Source of the DNA: Nocardia transvalensis NBRC 15921
GTDB taxonomy: Bacteria > Actinomycetota > Actinomycetes > Mycobacteriales > Mycobacteriaceae
NCBI RefSeq assembly: GCF_000308875.1
Contig: NZ_BAGL01000120.1
Span: 1 to 57,852, forward strand
Direction: 5' to 3'
Length of the DNA: 57,852 nucleotides
Below are positions 34,697 to 42,948 of the stretch, in pieces. A model generated the notes under the pieces. It was not told the origin of the DNA. It saw only the letters and a program-made list of their open reading frames with translations, and searched no databases. The stretch's first letter is position 1. Every line of letters starts with the position of its first letter. The position numbers were made by a program, and so were the translations under genes.

Positions 34697-34714
34697 TGAG
34701 AGGAGCGCACGGAT

Positions 34715-35554
34715 ATGCCTGTCGTCGAGGTCCCCGCGGGACCGGTGCACTACTCCGAACACGGCGACGGCCCGCCCGTGGTGCTGCTGCACGGCCTGCT
34801 GATGAATCAGACGGTCTGGGACGCCGTGGTCGAACTGCTGCCCGGCGGATTCCGCTATATCCGCCCCGAACTGCCGCTGGGCTCGCACCCGGAACCGATG
34901 CGGGCCGACGCCGATCTCACCCTGCGCGGACTCAACGCGCTGATCGCGGATTTCCTCGCGGCACTGGATCTTCGGGATGTCACCCTGGTGCACACCGATT
35001 GGGGCGGCGGGCTGTTTCTCACCGCCTACGGGCTGGACGAGCGGGTCTCGCGGCTGGTGATCCTGCCCTGCGAGGCGTTCGGCAACTTCCCGCCGGGGCT
35101 GCCGGGGAAGACGGTCACCGTGGCCTTCGGCGTGCCGGGCATGCTGCGAATCGGGTTGCGGCAGTTACGTATCGGCTGGCTGCGCCGCACGCCGCTGCTG
35201 TTCGGCTGGATGGCGCGGTACCCGATCGCGGACGAGCTGGTCCGGGGCTGGACCGAGCCCGCGCTGCGCGACGCGCGGATCGGGCGCGATGTGCGCAAGT
35301 ACGGGCATTCGCTGCCGGACCGATCGGAGCTGATCGCGAATACCGAAGCGCTGCGCGGCTTCCCGGGCGAGGCGCTGGTGCTGTGGTCGTCGGCGGGCAA
35401 GGTGATGCCGCGCGACCACGGCGCCCGGCTCGCGGACCTGCTGCCCCGGGGGCGGCTGGTCGAGATCGACGACGCGTACGTGTTGTCGATGCTCGACCAG
35501 CCGCAGGCGGTGGCCAAGGCGATGACGGAATTCCTCACCGCCCCGGCGCGATAG
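34715..35554 (+). CDS. Alpha/beta hydrolase with Asp at the nucleophile elbow
   Basis: This 279-residue protein has VVLLHGLLMNQTVWD as oxyanion motif. At the elbow it has VHTDWGGGL, with Asp instead of Ser, as in haloalkane-dehalogenase and epoxide-hydrolase relatives. Near the C terminus IDDAYVLSMLDQP replaces the usual His-containing motif, so the base is not obvious. It may be a hydrolase of altered chemistry, or inactive. The start ATG 34715 has AGAGGAG 10 bases upstream. It is divergent from the TetR gene and under the double operator. Confidence 0.82.
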   Translation: MPVVEVPAGPVHYSEHGDGPPVVLLHGLLMNQTVWDAVVELLPGGFRYIRPELPLGSHPEPMRADADLTLRGLNALIADFLAALDLRDVTLVHTDWGGGLFLTAYGLDERVSRLVILPCEAFGNFPPGLPGKTVTVAFGVPGMLRIGLRQLRIGWLRRTPLLFGWMARYPIADELVRGWTEPALRDARIGRDVRKYGHSLPDRSELIANTEALRGFPGEALVLWSSAGKVMPRDHGARLADLLPRGRLVEIDDAYVLSMLDQPQAVAKAMTEFLTAPAR

Positions 35555-35561
35555 CGGTTCG

Positions 35562-35969
35562 TCAGGACGTGCCCGTCTCCGGGCGGCGACGCAGGAAGCG
35601 ATTGCGCGACCACATCGGCTGCTGCGCCGGTTCGCCGGCGGGCGGTGTCGCGGCCGCGGGCGCGGGCTTGGCGGATTCTTTTTTCGCGGTGACCATTTCG
35701 CGGCGTGAGCGGCGAAGCTCCCTGCGCACGGCCGCATTCCGGCGCGCGGAGTTGAACGCGCCGGTCAACAGTAGTGCGAGCCCGAGCATTCCGGCCGCGC
35801 CGACGACGGCGCCCGCTGCGAACAGCTCGCCCAGCGAGCCGGTGAAATCGTGTCCGAAGACGGTGAATCCGGTCGACATCAGGTGTGCGTCGCCGAGATT
35901 GGCCGACACCGCGGCGGCGCCGACGACGATGGCGGCGATCAACACGATCAATCCGAGGAGAACAATCAT
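35562..35969 (-). CDS. Two-helix membrane protein, function unknown
   Basis: This 135-residue protein has helices at about 1-22 (MIVLLGLIVLIAAIVVGAAA) and 48-68 (AAGAVVGAAGMLGLALLL) with a roughly 25-residue outer loop (HLMSTGFTVFGHDFTGSLGE). The basic Pro/Ala-rich C-terminal tail (RRELRRSRREMVTAKKES) should be cytoplasmic. ATG 35969 is the best start; the longer frame lacks coding character. It is convergent with the hydrolase gene (7 bp apart). Similar small membrane proteins occur widely in actinobacteria without a known role. Confidence 0.65.
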   Translation of the reverse strand: MIVLLGLIVLIAAIVVGAAAVSANLGDAHLMSTGFTVFGHDFTGSLGELFAAGAVVGAAGMLGLALLLTGAFNSARRNAAVRRELRRSRREMVTAKKESAKPAPAAATPPAGEPAQQPMWSRNRFLRRRPETGTS

Positions 35970-36099
35970 GGCAAGTCCCAAGGTTGTCGGGAAGCGATGT
36001 CCTCGCAATGCCCGCTTCGGAACGCCTCAAACGGCCCGGAATCGCCGCGCGGTAGCGGACGCGGATCGTCGTGTCACCCCGGGCGGTTACGGTGAAACG

Positions 36100-36579
36100 G
36101 TGCCGAGAAATCCACTGACCGCGCTGGGCCGCGCCCTCGCGCGGCGCCCGGCGGTCATGCGCACCGCGCCGGTCGTCGTGCGCCTGGAGCGGCTCGTCCG
36201 GCGTCTCAGCGGAGGCCGCCACGGCGTCCTGGATCTGGCCGGCCTGCCGTCGATGGAACTGACCGTGGCGGGCCGCAAAACCGGTCGGCCGCGCACGGTT
36301 TCGCTGCTCTACGTTCCGGACGGTCCCGGCTCATACCTCCTGGTCGGTTCGAATTGGGGCCGCACGGAACATCCCGCGTGGTCTGCCAACCTCGATGCCG
36401 CCGAGTACGCCGAAATCCACAGCGAGGGAGACCGTTTCAAGGTCCGGGTGCACCGGCTGTCGGGTGCCGACCGCGAGCGCGCGTGGCGGCGCGCGGTCGC
36501 TTACTGGCCGGGCTATCGCATGGAGCAGCGCCTGGCCGGATCTCGTAAATTTCGCCTCTACCAGCTGCGACGTATCTGA
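36100..36579 (+). CDS. Deazaflavin (F420)-dependent nitroreductase family protein
   Basis: This 159-residue protein belongs to the Ddn/FDOR-A split-barrel family: LPSMELTVAGRKTGRPRTVSL, YLLVGSNWGRTEHPAWSANL and WPGYRMEQRLAGSRKFRLYQL (each read in parts) are diagnostic. Family members use reduced F420 to reduce quinones or nitroaromatics at the membrane. The start GTG 36100 follows from alignment with other members; no strong ribosome site is seen. It is a single gene between the small membrane protein and the first XRE regulator. Confidence 0.88.
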   Translation: MPRNPLTALGRALARRPAVMRTAPVVVRLERLVRRLSGGRHGVLDLAGLPSMELTVAGRKTGRPRTVSLLYVPDGPGSYLLVGSNWGRTEHPAWSANLDAAEYAEIHSEGDRFKVRVHRLSGADRERAWRRAVAYWPGYRMEQRLAGSRKFRLYQLRRI

Positions 36580-36725
36580 ACAGCGGGGTTTTCGCCACGC
36601 GCGGGAGGTTTGCCGAATGGACTCGAGCGCCGATCGGGGTATGATTACCGCCTAGTGCGGCGTGATGGGGGATCGCTTCCGGTCCCCGCCGCCGCCCCTG
36701 ACCGCCGAGTATCGGAGTCGATCTC

Positions 36726-37652
36726 ATGATTGCGGACCCCGCGCGCCCCGAGCCGTCGGATTCGGAGGCCGATTCGGCGTCCGTCGAGCGGCCCACCGTC
36801 GATCCCGGCGTCATCGAGCGCGGTCCCACCGCCCTGCGGATCGCCGTCGGCGGTCAGTTGCGCAAACTTCGCGAGAAGTGCGGTATCTCCCGCGAGGCGG
36901 CCGGTGAGCACATCCGCGGTTCGCACGCCAAGATCAGCCGGCTCGAACTCGGGCGCACCGGGTTCAAGGAGCGCGACATCCGCGACCTGCTGGCGCTGTA
37001 CGGCGTCGACGACCCCACGGAGTGCGCCGCGTTCCTGGAACTGGTCAGGCAGGCGAACCAGCCGGGGTGGTGGCACCGCTTCGGCGATCTGCTGCCGTCC
37101 TGGTTCGAGATGTACCTCGGGCTCGAGCATGCCGCGCAGTCGATCCGGACGTTCGAGGCGCAGCTGGTTCCCGGCCTGTTGCAGACCGAGGACTACGCGC
37201 GCGCCGTGGTCCAGCTCGGCGACGGCACCGAGGCGAACCGCCGCGTGGAGCTACGCCGCCGCCGGCAGGAACTGCTGACCCGGCCCGACGGACCCACACT
37301 GTGGGCGATCGTCGACGAGGCCGTGTTGCGGCGGCCGATCGGCGGGCCCGGCGTGATGCGGGCGCAGCTCGAATACCTGGCCGACATGGCGAATTCGGCG
37401 AATGTGACCATCCAGGTCCTGCCCTACGCGGTCGGCGGGCACGCGGCCGCCGGCAGCTCGTTCACGATGCTCCGGTTCGAGGAGCAGGAACTGCCCGACA
37501 TCGTCTATCTCGAACAGCTGACCAGCGCGCTGTATCTGGACCGCGCGCGGGACCTGGAGCTGTACCGGCAGGTGATGGACACGCTCAGCGTGCAGTCCGA
37601 GACGCCGAGCCGGTCGCGAAAGATGTTGCTGGACATCGCCGCTCAGATGTAA
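36726..37652 (+). CDS. XRE-family regulator with DUF5753 domain (copy 1)
   Basis: This 308-residue cytoplasmic regulator has a Cro/C1-type helix-turn-helix (QLRKLREKCGISREAAGEHI and RGSHAKISRLELGR, about 45-80) and a DUF5753 effector domain (about 105-305, LVPGLLQTEDYARAV, LPYAVGGHAAAGSSFTMLRF). In Streptomyces and Nocardia this family usually pairs with a DUF397 protein, but none is present here. The second copy at 49748-50635 is very similar, including the leader ATCGGAGT before the ATG, so the two arose by duplication. A strong bidirectional terminator follows. Confidence 0.92.
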   Translation: MIADPARPEPSDSEADSASVERPTVDPGVIERGPTALRIAVGGQLRKLREKCGISREAAGEHIRGSHAKISRLELGRTGFKERDIRDLLALYGVDDPTECAAFLELVRQANQPGWWHRFGDLLPSWFEMYLGLEHAAQSIRTFEAQLVPGLLQTEDYARAVVQLGDGTEANRRVELRRRRQELLTRPDGPTLWAIVDEAVLRRPIGGPGVMRAQLEYLADMANSANVTIQVLPYAVGGHAAAGSSFTMLRFEEQELPDIVYLEQLTSALYLDRARDLELYRQVMDTLSVQSETPSRSRKMLLDIAAQM

Positions 37653-37666
37653 CCCACCCGATGTGA

Positions 37667-37704
37667 CACTGCGCCCGCCCGGAATACACCGGGCGGGCGC
37701 AGTG
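37667..37704. terminator. Bidirectional terminator, 16-bp perfect arms
   Basis: CACTGCGCCCGCCCGG (37667-37682) and its exact reverse complement (37689-37704) flank a 6-base loop. It separates the stops of the convergent XRE (37652) and DoxX-repeat (37716) genes. There is no T-run, as is common in high-GC actinobacteria. Confidence 0.8.
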
Positions 37705-37715
37705 CCGTCCGGGGC

Positions 37716-39179
37716 CTATCGCCGGCCGCGCTCCCGGGCCTGATCCGCGAGTTCGGAGGCCTCGGCGGCCAGGGCGGCCGCCTGCTTGCGGGCCGACCGG
37801 GCCAGCTTCCGGCTCTTCCGGCGTCCGCGCGCGGTGTATTCGTCGCGGTAGTCCTGCGCCGTCTGCGCGAGTTCGGTGCCGCGGTCCTGGGCGGCCGCGA
37901 TCAGCTCGGCGCCGCGCCCCTTGGCCTTGCGGCCCTTGCCGCGGCGCTCCGCGGTATCGGCCAGCTCCGCGCCCCGCTGCCGCGCCCGCCGGGCCAACTC
38001 GCCCCCGCGGTCCTGTGCGGCACCGGCGAGTTCCTCGCCTTGGCGACGTGCGCGGCGGGCCCATTCGCCGCCCCGGTCCTGTGCGGTCCCGGCCAGGTCT
38101 TCGCCCTGTCGCCGTGCTCGGCGGGCCCATTCGCCGCCCCGGTCCTGTGCGGTGCCGGCCAGGTCTTCGCCTTGCCGCCGTGCTCGGCGGGCCCACTTGC
38201 CGCCGCGGTCCTGTGCGGTATCGGCCAGTTCCGTGCCCTGCTCCGCCCACTCCGATCCGCGCTGCCGGGCGATCTCGGCCAGTTCCGCGCCGCGGTGCCG
38301 GGCGCGTTCGGCCCACTCCGCGCCGCGATGCTCCGCGGTGTCGGCGAGGGCGGCACCACGGTGTTTGGCTGTTTCGGCTAGCTCCGCGCCGCGCTGCTTG
38401 GCGATCTCCGCCCAGTCGGAGCCCCGGTGTTCGGCGGTGTCGGCCAGGGCCGCGCCCCGGTGTTTGGCGGTGTCCGCCCAGTCGGCGCCGCGGTGTTTGG
38501 CGGTCTCGGCCAGTTCGGCGCCGCGCTGTTTGGCGATCTCGGCCCAGTCGGCGCCGCGGTGCTTCGCGGTGTCGGCCAGTTCGGCGCCGCGATGCTGGGC
38601 CACCTCGGCCAGTTCCGAACCGCGGTCGGCGGCGGTATGCGCGAGTTCGCGGCCGTGAATAGCCTGCTGCTGCAGGCGATCTCGCAGCGTCTCGCTGGTG
38701 GTCGCGCCGAACGGCAGGGCGGCGGCGGCCCGGCGGGCGGCGCGCCGGCCGCGCCAGCCGAGCGACGGCCTGCCCTCGGTATCGGCGGAGGCGATCATCA
38801 GGCCGCCGAGCAGACCCAGATCCTTCAGGAAGGCGACCCGCTTGGCGTCGCGGCGCTCGGGATCGGACTCGTTCCAGAAATCCTGTTCGGTGACCGTGGC
38901 GGGGACCACCGTCGCCGCCAGCACCAGCGCCGACAGCCGCGGCAGCCGGCCCATGGCCAGCAGGACGCCGGCCCCCACCTGGGCCGCGGCGTTGATGCGC
39001 ACCACCTGCCCCGGGTTGTCCGGCAGCTTCCCCGCGAGCTGCGGCGACAGTTTCTCCTCACTGCGCGCGACCAGCGTGGCCGCTGCCTTCTCCCGCTGCT
39101 CCGGATGCCGCAGCGTGTCGATCCCGTCGACGACGAATGTGGCGGCCAGCAGCGGTCGGGCAAGTCGGCGGACGATCAT
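37716..39179 (-). CDS. DoxX-family membrane protein with long 11-residue-repeat tail
   Basis: This 487-residue protein has a DoxX-like four-helix membrane domain (about 1-135, MIVRRLARPLLAATFVVDGI and INAAAQVGAGVLLAMGRLP). The tail (about 182-420) consists of about 21 units of 11 residues with consensus A-x-x-R-G-x-x-(L/W)-A-x-x, for example AKHRGAELADT. One unit lacks four residues (AEQGTELADT). A basic, Ala-rich end follows. Normal DoxX proteins end near residue 150-200. The tail is highly charged and likely helical, either a coiled coil or a surface-lying amphipathic helix. ATG 39179 has GGAAAGG upstream. The function of the tail is unknown. Confidence 0.88.
   Translation of the reverse strand: MIVRRLARPLLAATFVVDGIDTLRHPEQREKAAATLVARSEEKLSPQLAGKLPDNPGQVVRINAAAQVGAGVLLAMGRLPRLSALVLAATVVPATVTEQDFWNESDPERRDAKRVAFLKDLGLLGGLMIASADTEGRPSLGWRGRRAARRAAAALPFGATTSETLRDRLQQQAIHGRELAHTAADRGSELAEVAQHRGAELADTAKHRGADWAEIAKQRGAELAETAKHRGADWADTAKHRGAALADTAEHRGSDWAEIAKQRGAELAETAKHRGAALADTAEHRGAEWAERARHRGAELAEIARQRGSEWAEQGTELADTAQDRGGKWARRARRQGEDLAGTAQDRGGEWARRARRQGEDLAGTAQDRGGEWARRARRQGEELAGAAQDRGGELARRARQRGAELADTAERRGKGRKAKGRGAELIAAAQDRGTELAQTAQDYRDEYTARGRRKSRKLARSARKQAAALAAEASELADQARERGRR
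37930..38636 (-). repeat. 33-bp/66-bp tandem repeats encoding the DoxX tail
   Basis: The DNA repeats in 33-bp units. In the stretch about 38010-38220 they form nearly identical 66-bp double units (AQDRGGEWARR plus ARRQGEDLAGT). The latter are almost identical at DNA level, which points to recent expansion. The older units near 38300-38630 are more diverged. Assembly collapse or strain-to-strain length change is likely here. Confidence 0.9.
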
Positions 39180-39352
39180 GGCGTAAACCCTTTCCCTCGA
39201 CGGCTGTTCCGGCGGATTCCCGGAGTTACGCGGGTCAAACAAGGACAGGCCCGAGGAGTGCCACGATCTGGGCCTTCCCGGCCTGACCTTCCGCAGCGAT
39301 CGTAACCACCGGAGCGGTCGAGGGTCCCGCGCCACGCGGGTCCGCGATCGCG

Positions 39353-39838
39353 CTAGGGCACGACCGTCACGGGCCAGCGCCCGGCCTTGACCAGGCGCAC
39401 CGCGACCGATCCGACGAGCCGATGCCCGGTCTTCTCCGACGCCCCGACGACCACCGCGTCGGCCTTCAGTTCGTCGGCGGCGCCCGCGAGCCCGGCGTAC
39501 GGGTCGCCGCGGCGGGTGAGGAATTTCCAGCGGACGGCGTAGACGTCCTTGACGCGCTCGGCGTGCTCCTGGATCTGCCGCGCCAGATCGTCGGCCATCT
39601 CCGCGGTCACGGCCTGCACATCCGCGCCGTAGGCGCCGGCCATGGCCATCCACGGCTGCACGTAAACCATTGCCAGCAGGGCATTCTGGCGGCGGGCGAG
39701 ACCGGCCGCGTAGGCCGCGGCACGCCACGACGCGTCCGAGCCGTCGATGCCGACCAGGATCACCTTCGGCCCGTCGGTGCCCAGCTCGAATCCGGACGAG
39801 GCGCTGGGCGCCCACTCCGGTGTCTTCTCCTCCGCCAC
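39353..39838 (-). CDS. Universal stress protein (UspA family)
   Basis: This 161-residue cytoplasmic protein has VILVGIDGSDASWRAAAYAA (first strand and Asp of the nucleotide site) and VVVGASEKTGHRLVGSVAVR, the G-x2-G-x9-G-S/T ATP-binding signature. The best start is GTG 39838, although GGAAGG lies directly against it. It is divergent from gluconokinase and follows the DoxX-repeat gene on the same strand. It probably responds to dormancy or oxidative stress; no sigma-F motif is visible upstream. Confidence 0.85.
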   Translation of the reverse strand: MAEEKTPEWAPSASSGFELGTDGPKVILVGIDGSDASWRAAAYAAGLARRQNALLAMVYVQPWMAMAGAYGADVQAVTAEMADDLARQIQEHAERVKDVYAVRWKFLTRRGDPYAGLAGAADELKADAVVVGASEKTGHRLVGSVAVRLVKAGRWPVTVVP

Positions 39839-39941
39839 CCTTCCGAGCGTAGTCGGGAAGCCGCGGCGGCCGTGCGGGCGGAGCACACCCGAAGCCGCGG
39901 GCCCCGGCGGCGGCGGGCGCGCGCTCCGATAGGGTCCCGGC

Positions 39942-40457
39942 ATGCCCGAATCCTTGCGCCCCCTGGCCGTCATGGGCGTGTCCGGTGCGGGCAAGTCGAC
40001 GATCGGGGAACTGCTCGCCACGGCGCTCGGCGCCGAGTACGCCGACGGCGACGACTTCCACCCGGCCGCGAACGTGGCCAAGATGTCGGCCGGAACACCC
40101 CTCGACGACGCCGACCGGTGGCCGTGGCTCGACGCGGTCGGCGCCTGGCTCGCCGCGCATCCCGGCGGCGTCGTCAGCTGCTCGGCGCTGAAGCGCGTCT
40201 ACCGGGACCGGTTGCGGGCGGCCGCGCCCGCGGTGCTGTTCGTCGAGCTGGACGTGCCCCGCGCCGAACTCGTGCGCCGAATGACCACGCGCACCGGGCA
40301 TTTCATGCGCGTCCGGATGCTGGACTCCCAGCTGGCGACGCTGCAACCGCTGGCCGCCGACGAGCCGGGCACGACCGTCGACGCGACCGGTAGCCCGCGG
40401 TCCGTGGTCGAGAGAGTGCTCTCGGATCTACGCGGACGCCTCGCCGACCCGGGTTAG
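39942..40457 (+). CDS. gntK: Gluconokinase
   Basis: This 171-residue enzyme phosphorylates gluconate to 6-phosphogluconate in the cytoplasm, feeding the pentose phosphate pathway. A P-loop GVSGAGKST (residues 12-20), the gluconate-site segment YADGDDFHPAANVAKMSAGTP, SCSALKRVYRDRLR and the lid region GHFM are all present and match the GntK family at full length. ATG 39942 is the start. No gluconate permease is nearby. The MarR gene is convergent, 19 bp away. Confidence 0.92.
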   Translation: MPESLRPLAVMGVSGAGKSTIGELLATALGAEYADGDDFHPAANVAKMSAGTPLDDADRWPWLDAVGAWLAAHPGGVVSCSALKRVYRDRLRAAAPAVLFVELDVPRAELVRRMTTRTGHFMRVRMLDSQLATLQPLAADEPGTTVDATGSPRSVVERVLSDLRGRLADPG

Positions 40458-40476
40458 CAGACCGTGGCGCGGCCGC

Positions 40477-40908
40477 TCAGTGCTCCAGCTTGCGGAGAAT
40501 GTCGCGCAGCGTGCGGAGTTCGGCGGGGGAGAGCGCCGACAGCGAGTCCGGGGCCGGATCGGGCGTCGCCAGGGCGTCGGCCAGCACCTCCAGTCCGGAT
40601 GCGGTGGCGGACACCCGCTTCGAGCGCCGGTCGGCCGGATCGGTCTCGCGCACCACCAGCCCGCGCTCCTCGAGATCGTTGACCGTGACGGTGGTGGCCG
40701 GCGCGTCCATGGTGACCGCGCGGGCCAGGTCCTTCACCGTCATCGGACCCGGGCGCAGCCGCCGCAGCACGCGAATCCTGCTGAACGGCATACCCGTTCG
40801 CTCGACGACCGCCCGCTTCCACTGATCGCGGGTGTCCATCACGACGTGCGTGAGCAGCCGCCACACCTCGTCGGGCGTGGGCTGGTGCGACGAGGCGTCA
40901 TCCGGCAT
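40477..40908 (-). CDS. MarR-family regulator
   Basis: This 143-residue dimeric winged-helix regulator has MTVKDLARAVTMDAPATTVT as recognition region and the wing VVRETDPADRRSKRVSATASG. The start ATG 40908 overlaps the 3' end of the MFS efflux gene by 11 bp, so both are in one operon and the regulator probably controls it. Two TTGT-N6-ACAA boxes at the MFS promoter are the likely operators. The ligand may be a drug or aromatic acid. Confidence 0.9.
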   Translation of the reverse strand: MPDDASSHQPTPDEVWRLLTHVVMDTRDQWKRAVVERTGMPFSRIRVLRRLRPGPMTVKDLARAVTMDAPATTVTVNDLEERGLVVRETDPADRRSKRVSATASGLEVLADALATPDPAPDSLSALSPAELRTLRDILRKLEH

Positions 40909-42274
40909 CGGCGAGAACCTTCTGTTCGAGCAGGGGAGCGACCCGGTCGCGCGACCGTTCCGCCCACCGGGTGCTGGCGGCGGCGCCGAGGGCGATGATG
41001 CTCGCGGCGAGCGCGGCCACCACCCACCACAGGCTCGCACCGGTCAGCAGGCCACACAATGCCACACCCACGCTGACGCCGACCTGTCGGCTGGTCGATG
41101 CCACCGCCGCCGCGGCGCCCGCCCGGTCGGTCGGCATACCGCTGACCGCCGCGGTGGTGATGGGCGCGTTCACCGTGCCGAATCCGATGCCGAAGATCGC
41201 GAACATGACGACTAGCTGCCACACCGGGGTGTCCGCGCTCAGCGTGGTCAGCAGCGCCGCGGCCACCGCCATGCACGCGCCCGCCGCGAGCAGCGACGGC
41301 CGGGTGCCGTACCGCCCGACCAGCCGCCCCGACAGCGGCGAGAAGATCAGCACGCCGAGTGCCATCGGCAGGTACAGCAGACCGGTGTGCACGGCCGAAT
41401 AGTGCCGCGTCCCTTGCAGATACAGCGAGGCGCTGAACAGGAACGCGCCCAGTCCCGCGAACGCGCAGACCGCGATCACGGTCGCCGAGCTGAAGGGAAC
41501 GCTGCGGAAGAACCGCAGATCGATGAACGGCGACGGATGCCGCGACTCGTGGAACAGGAATCCGGCCAGCGCCACCGCGGTGACCACGAAGATCAGCGGC
41601 TCCCGTTCGATCAGCCCGAACACCAGCGTGAACATCACCGCGATGGCCAGCACCTGGCCGATCCCATCGATTCCGCGGACGGTCTTCGACTTCGACTCCG
41701 GCACGAACAGTGTGGTGAGCACCAGTGCGACCGCGACGATGGGCAGGTTGATCCAGAACACCGACTGCCAGCCCAGCGCATCGATCAGCGCGCCGCCGAC
41801 CATCGGGCCGAGCGCGGTCGAGATCCCGACCACCGCGCCCCAGACGCCGACCGCCCGGGCGCGCTCGACCCGCCCGGTGAAGACCGTGGTGATGATCGAC
41901 ATCGCGACCGGATTGAGCATCGATCCGCCGACCGCCTGCACCAGCCGCGCCCCGATCAGCACCTCGATACTGGGCGCGAGGCTGCACAGCAGCGAGCCGA
42001 GCGCGAAGGTGGTCAGGCCGATACGGAACATCCGCCGGCGGCCGAATCGGTCGGCGGTCGCGCCCGACAGCATCAGCAGGCTGGCCAGGGTGAGGGTGTA
42101 GACGTCGACGATCCACTGCAGCGCCGACATCGACGCGTCCATCTCCGTGCGGATGGTCGGGATGGCGACGTTGACGATCGTCGCGTCCATGGACGAGATC
42201 AGGAGGCTCAGGCAGCACGTCACCAGAACGATCTGTTTCCGGCGCGCGCTCAACCCCTCGATGGTTGTAAGCAC
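40898..42274 (-). CDS. MFS drug efflux transporter, DHA2 (14-helix) type
   Basis: This roughly 458-residue inner-membrane proton antiporter has SSMDATIVNVAIPTI in helix 1 (DHA2 motif D1) and ADRFGRRRMF after helix 2 (motif A). WGAVVGISTALGPMVGGALI is motif C, typical of exporters. About 13-14 helices are predicted. The frame opens with TTG at 42295, but GTG 42274 is more plausible, perhaps on a leaderless mRNA because two operators cover the region. MarR lies downstream in the same operon. The substrate is unknown. Confidence 0.88.
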   Translation of the reverse strand: MLTTIEGLSARRKQIVLVTCCLSLLISSMDATIVNVAIPTIRTEMDASMSALQWIVDVYTLTLASLLMLSGATADRFGRRRMFRIGLTTFALGSLLCSLAPSIEVLIGARLVQAVGGSMLNPVAMSIITTVFTGRVERARAVGVWGAVVGISTALGPMVGGALIDALGWQSVFWINLPIVAVALVLTTLFVPESKSKTVRGIDGIGQVLAIAVMFTLVFGLIEREPLIFVVTAVALAGFLFHESRHPSPFIDLRFFRSVPFSSATVIAVCAFAGLGAFLFSASLYLQGTRHYSAVHTGLLYLPMALGVLIFSPLSGRLVGRYGTRPSLLAAGACMAVAAALLTTLSADTPVWQLVVMFAIFGIGFGTVNAPITTAAVSGMPTDRAGAAAAVASTSRQVGVSVGVALCGLLTGASLWWVVAALAASIIALGAAASTRWAERSRDRVAPLLEQKVLADAG

Positions 42275-42295
42275 ACAACGATTGTGATTACACAA
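42264..42295 (-). promoter_or_regulatory. Two MarR-type operators at the MFS promoter
   Basis: Box 1 (42264-42279) is GTTGT-AAGCAC-ACAAC. Box 2 (42282-42295) is TTGTG-ATTA-CACAA. Both fit TTGT-N6-ACAA, a common MarR operator form, and are 2 bp apart, so they lie on nearly the same face about two turns apart. They cover the first possible start codons of the MFS gene. Confidence 0.75.
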
Positions 42296-42356
42296 CTATC
42301 TTGAGGCAACCCACCGGGCTGTGCGATGGGTCACTCGTCCCGGTCCGGCTACGACG

Positions 42357-42380
42357 GTTTATCTCCGCTCGCCCGGGTAT
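42357..42380 (+). promoter_or_regulatory. Sigma-F/sigma-B-type promoter of dps
   Basis: GTTT (42357-42360), a 14-base spacer, and GGGTAT (42375-42380) match the actinobacterial sigma-F/sigma-B consensus. The element ends 34 bp before the Dps start codon. The sigma gene itself is at 55648-56445. Confidence 0.7.
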
Positions 42381-42414
42381 GGCCGGGAGAAGCGACGAGG
42401 AAGGGAGTTACACC

Positions 42415-42888
42415 GTGGCACAACCGATCACCACCACCCTGGATCCCGAACAGCAGCGCATCGCCGGCGAGGCGTTGAACGGCACCGTGGTCGACCTGAT
42501 CGATCTGACTCTGATCGCGAAGCAGGCGCACTGGAACGTCATCGGCCCGCGCTTCCGGTCGCTGCACCTGGCGCTGGACGAGCTGGTCACGGACGCGCGC
42601 GAGTTCACCGACGACGCCGCCGAGCGCGCCACCGCCATCGGCGTCAGCCCGGACGGGCGCGCCCGCACTGTGGCCGACGGGTCGGGTGCGCAGGGGCTGC
42701 CCGCGGGATGGCAGCAGGATGTCGACGTCGTCGACGCGATCACCGGGAATATCGCCGCCATCGTGCGCCGGATGCGTCAGCGCGTCGACGTCACCGACAA
42801 GGCCGATCCGGTGACCCAGGACCTGCTGATCGGCATCACCGCGCGGCTGGAACAGCTGCACTGGATGTGGGAGGCCCAGCAGGGCTGA
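42415..42888 (+). CDS. dps: Dps-family DNA-binding ferritin-like protein
   Basis: This 157-residue protein forms dodecamers that oxidise and store iron and protect DNA. KQAHWNVIGPRFRSLHLALD carries the conserved His of the inter-subunit ferroxidase site, and LDELVTDAREFTDDAAERA its acidic ligands. The length is normal. GTG 42415 has AAGGGAG 6 bases upstream. A sigma-F-like promoter precedes it, consistent with stress or stationary-phase expression. Confidence 0.92.
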   Translation: MAQPITTTLDPEQQRIAGEALNGTVVDLIDLTLIAKQAHWNVIGPRFRSLHLALDELVTDAREFTDDAAERATAIGVSPDGRARTVADGSGAQGLPAGWQQDVDVVDAITGNIAAIVRRMRQRVDVTDKADPVTQDLLIGITARLEQLHWMWEAQQG

Positions 42889-42948
42889 ACCGGCGTGCCG
42901 GTGGAACCGCCCTGCGCACGCTAACATCGCGCGGTAGCGTGTGGGCCC

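Noticed and set aside
34696..36579. 627-codon plus-strand frame spanning a hydrolase, a minus-strand gene and the nitroreductase
   Set aside because: Only its last 159 codons are real (F420 family); the rest is out of frame with the hydrolase.
37930..38636. CRISPR-like regular repetition
   Set aside because: Units are 33 bp with no unique spacers and are translated as an in-frame 11-residue repeat, so this is a coding repeat.
39180..40346. Upstream extension of the DoxX-repeat frame to 876 codons
   Set aside because: It crosses the universal stress protein and gluconokinase genes in other frames. ATG 39179 has a good ribosome site and the DoxX fold begins there.
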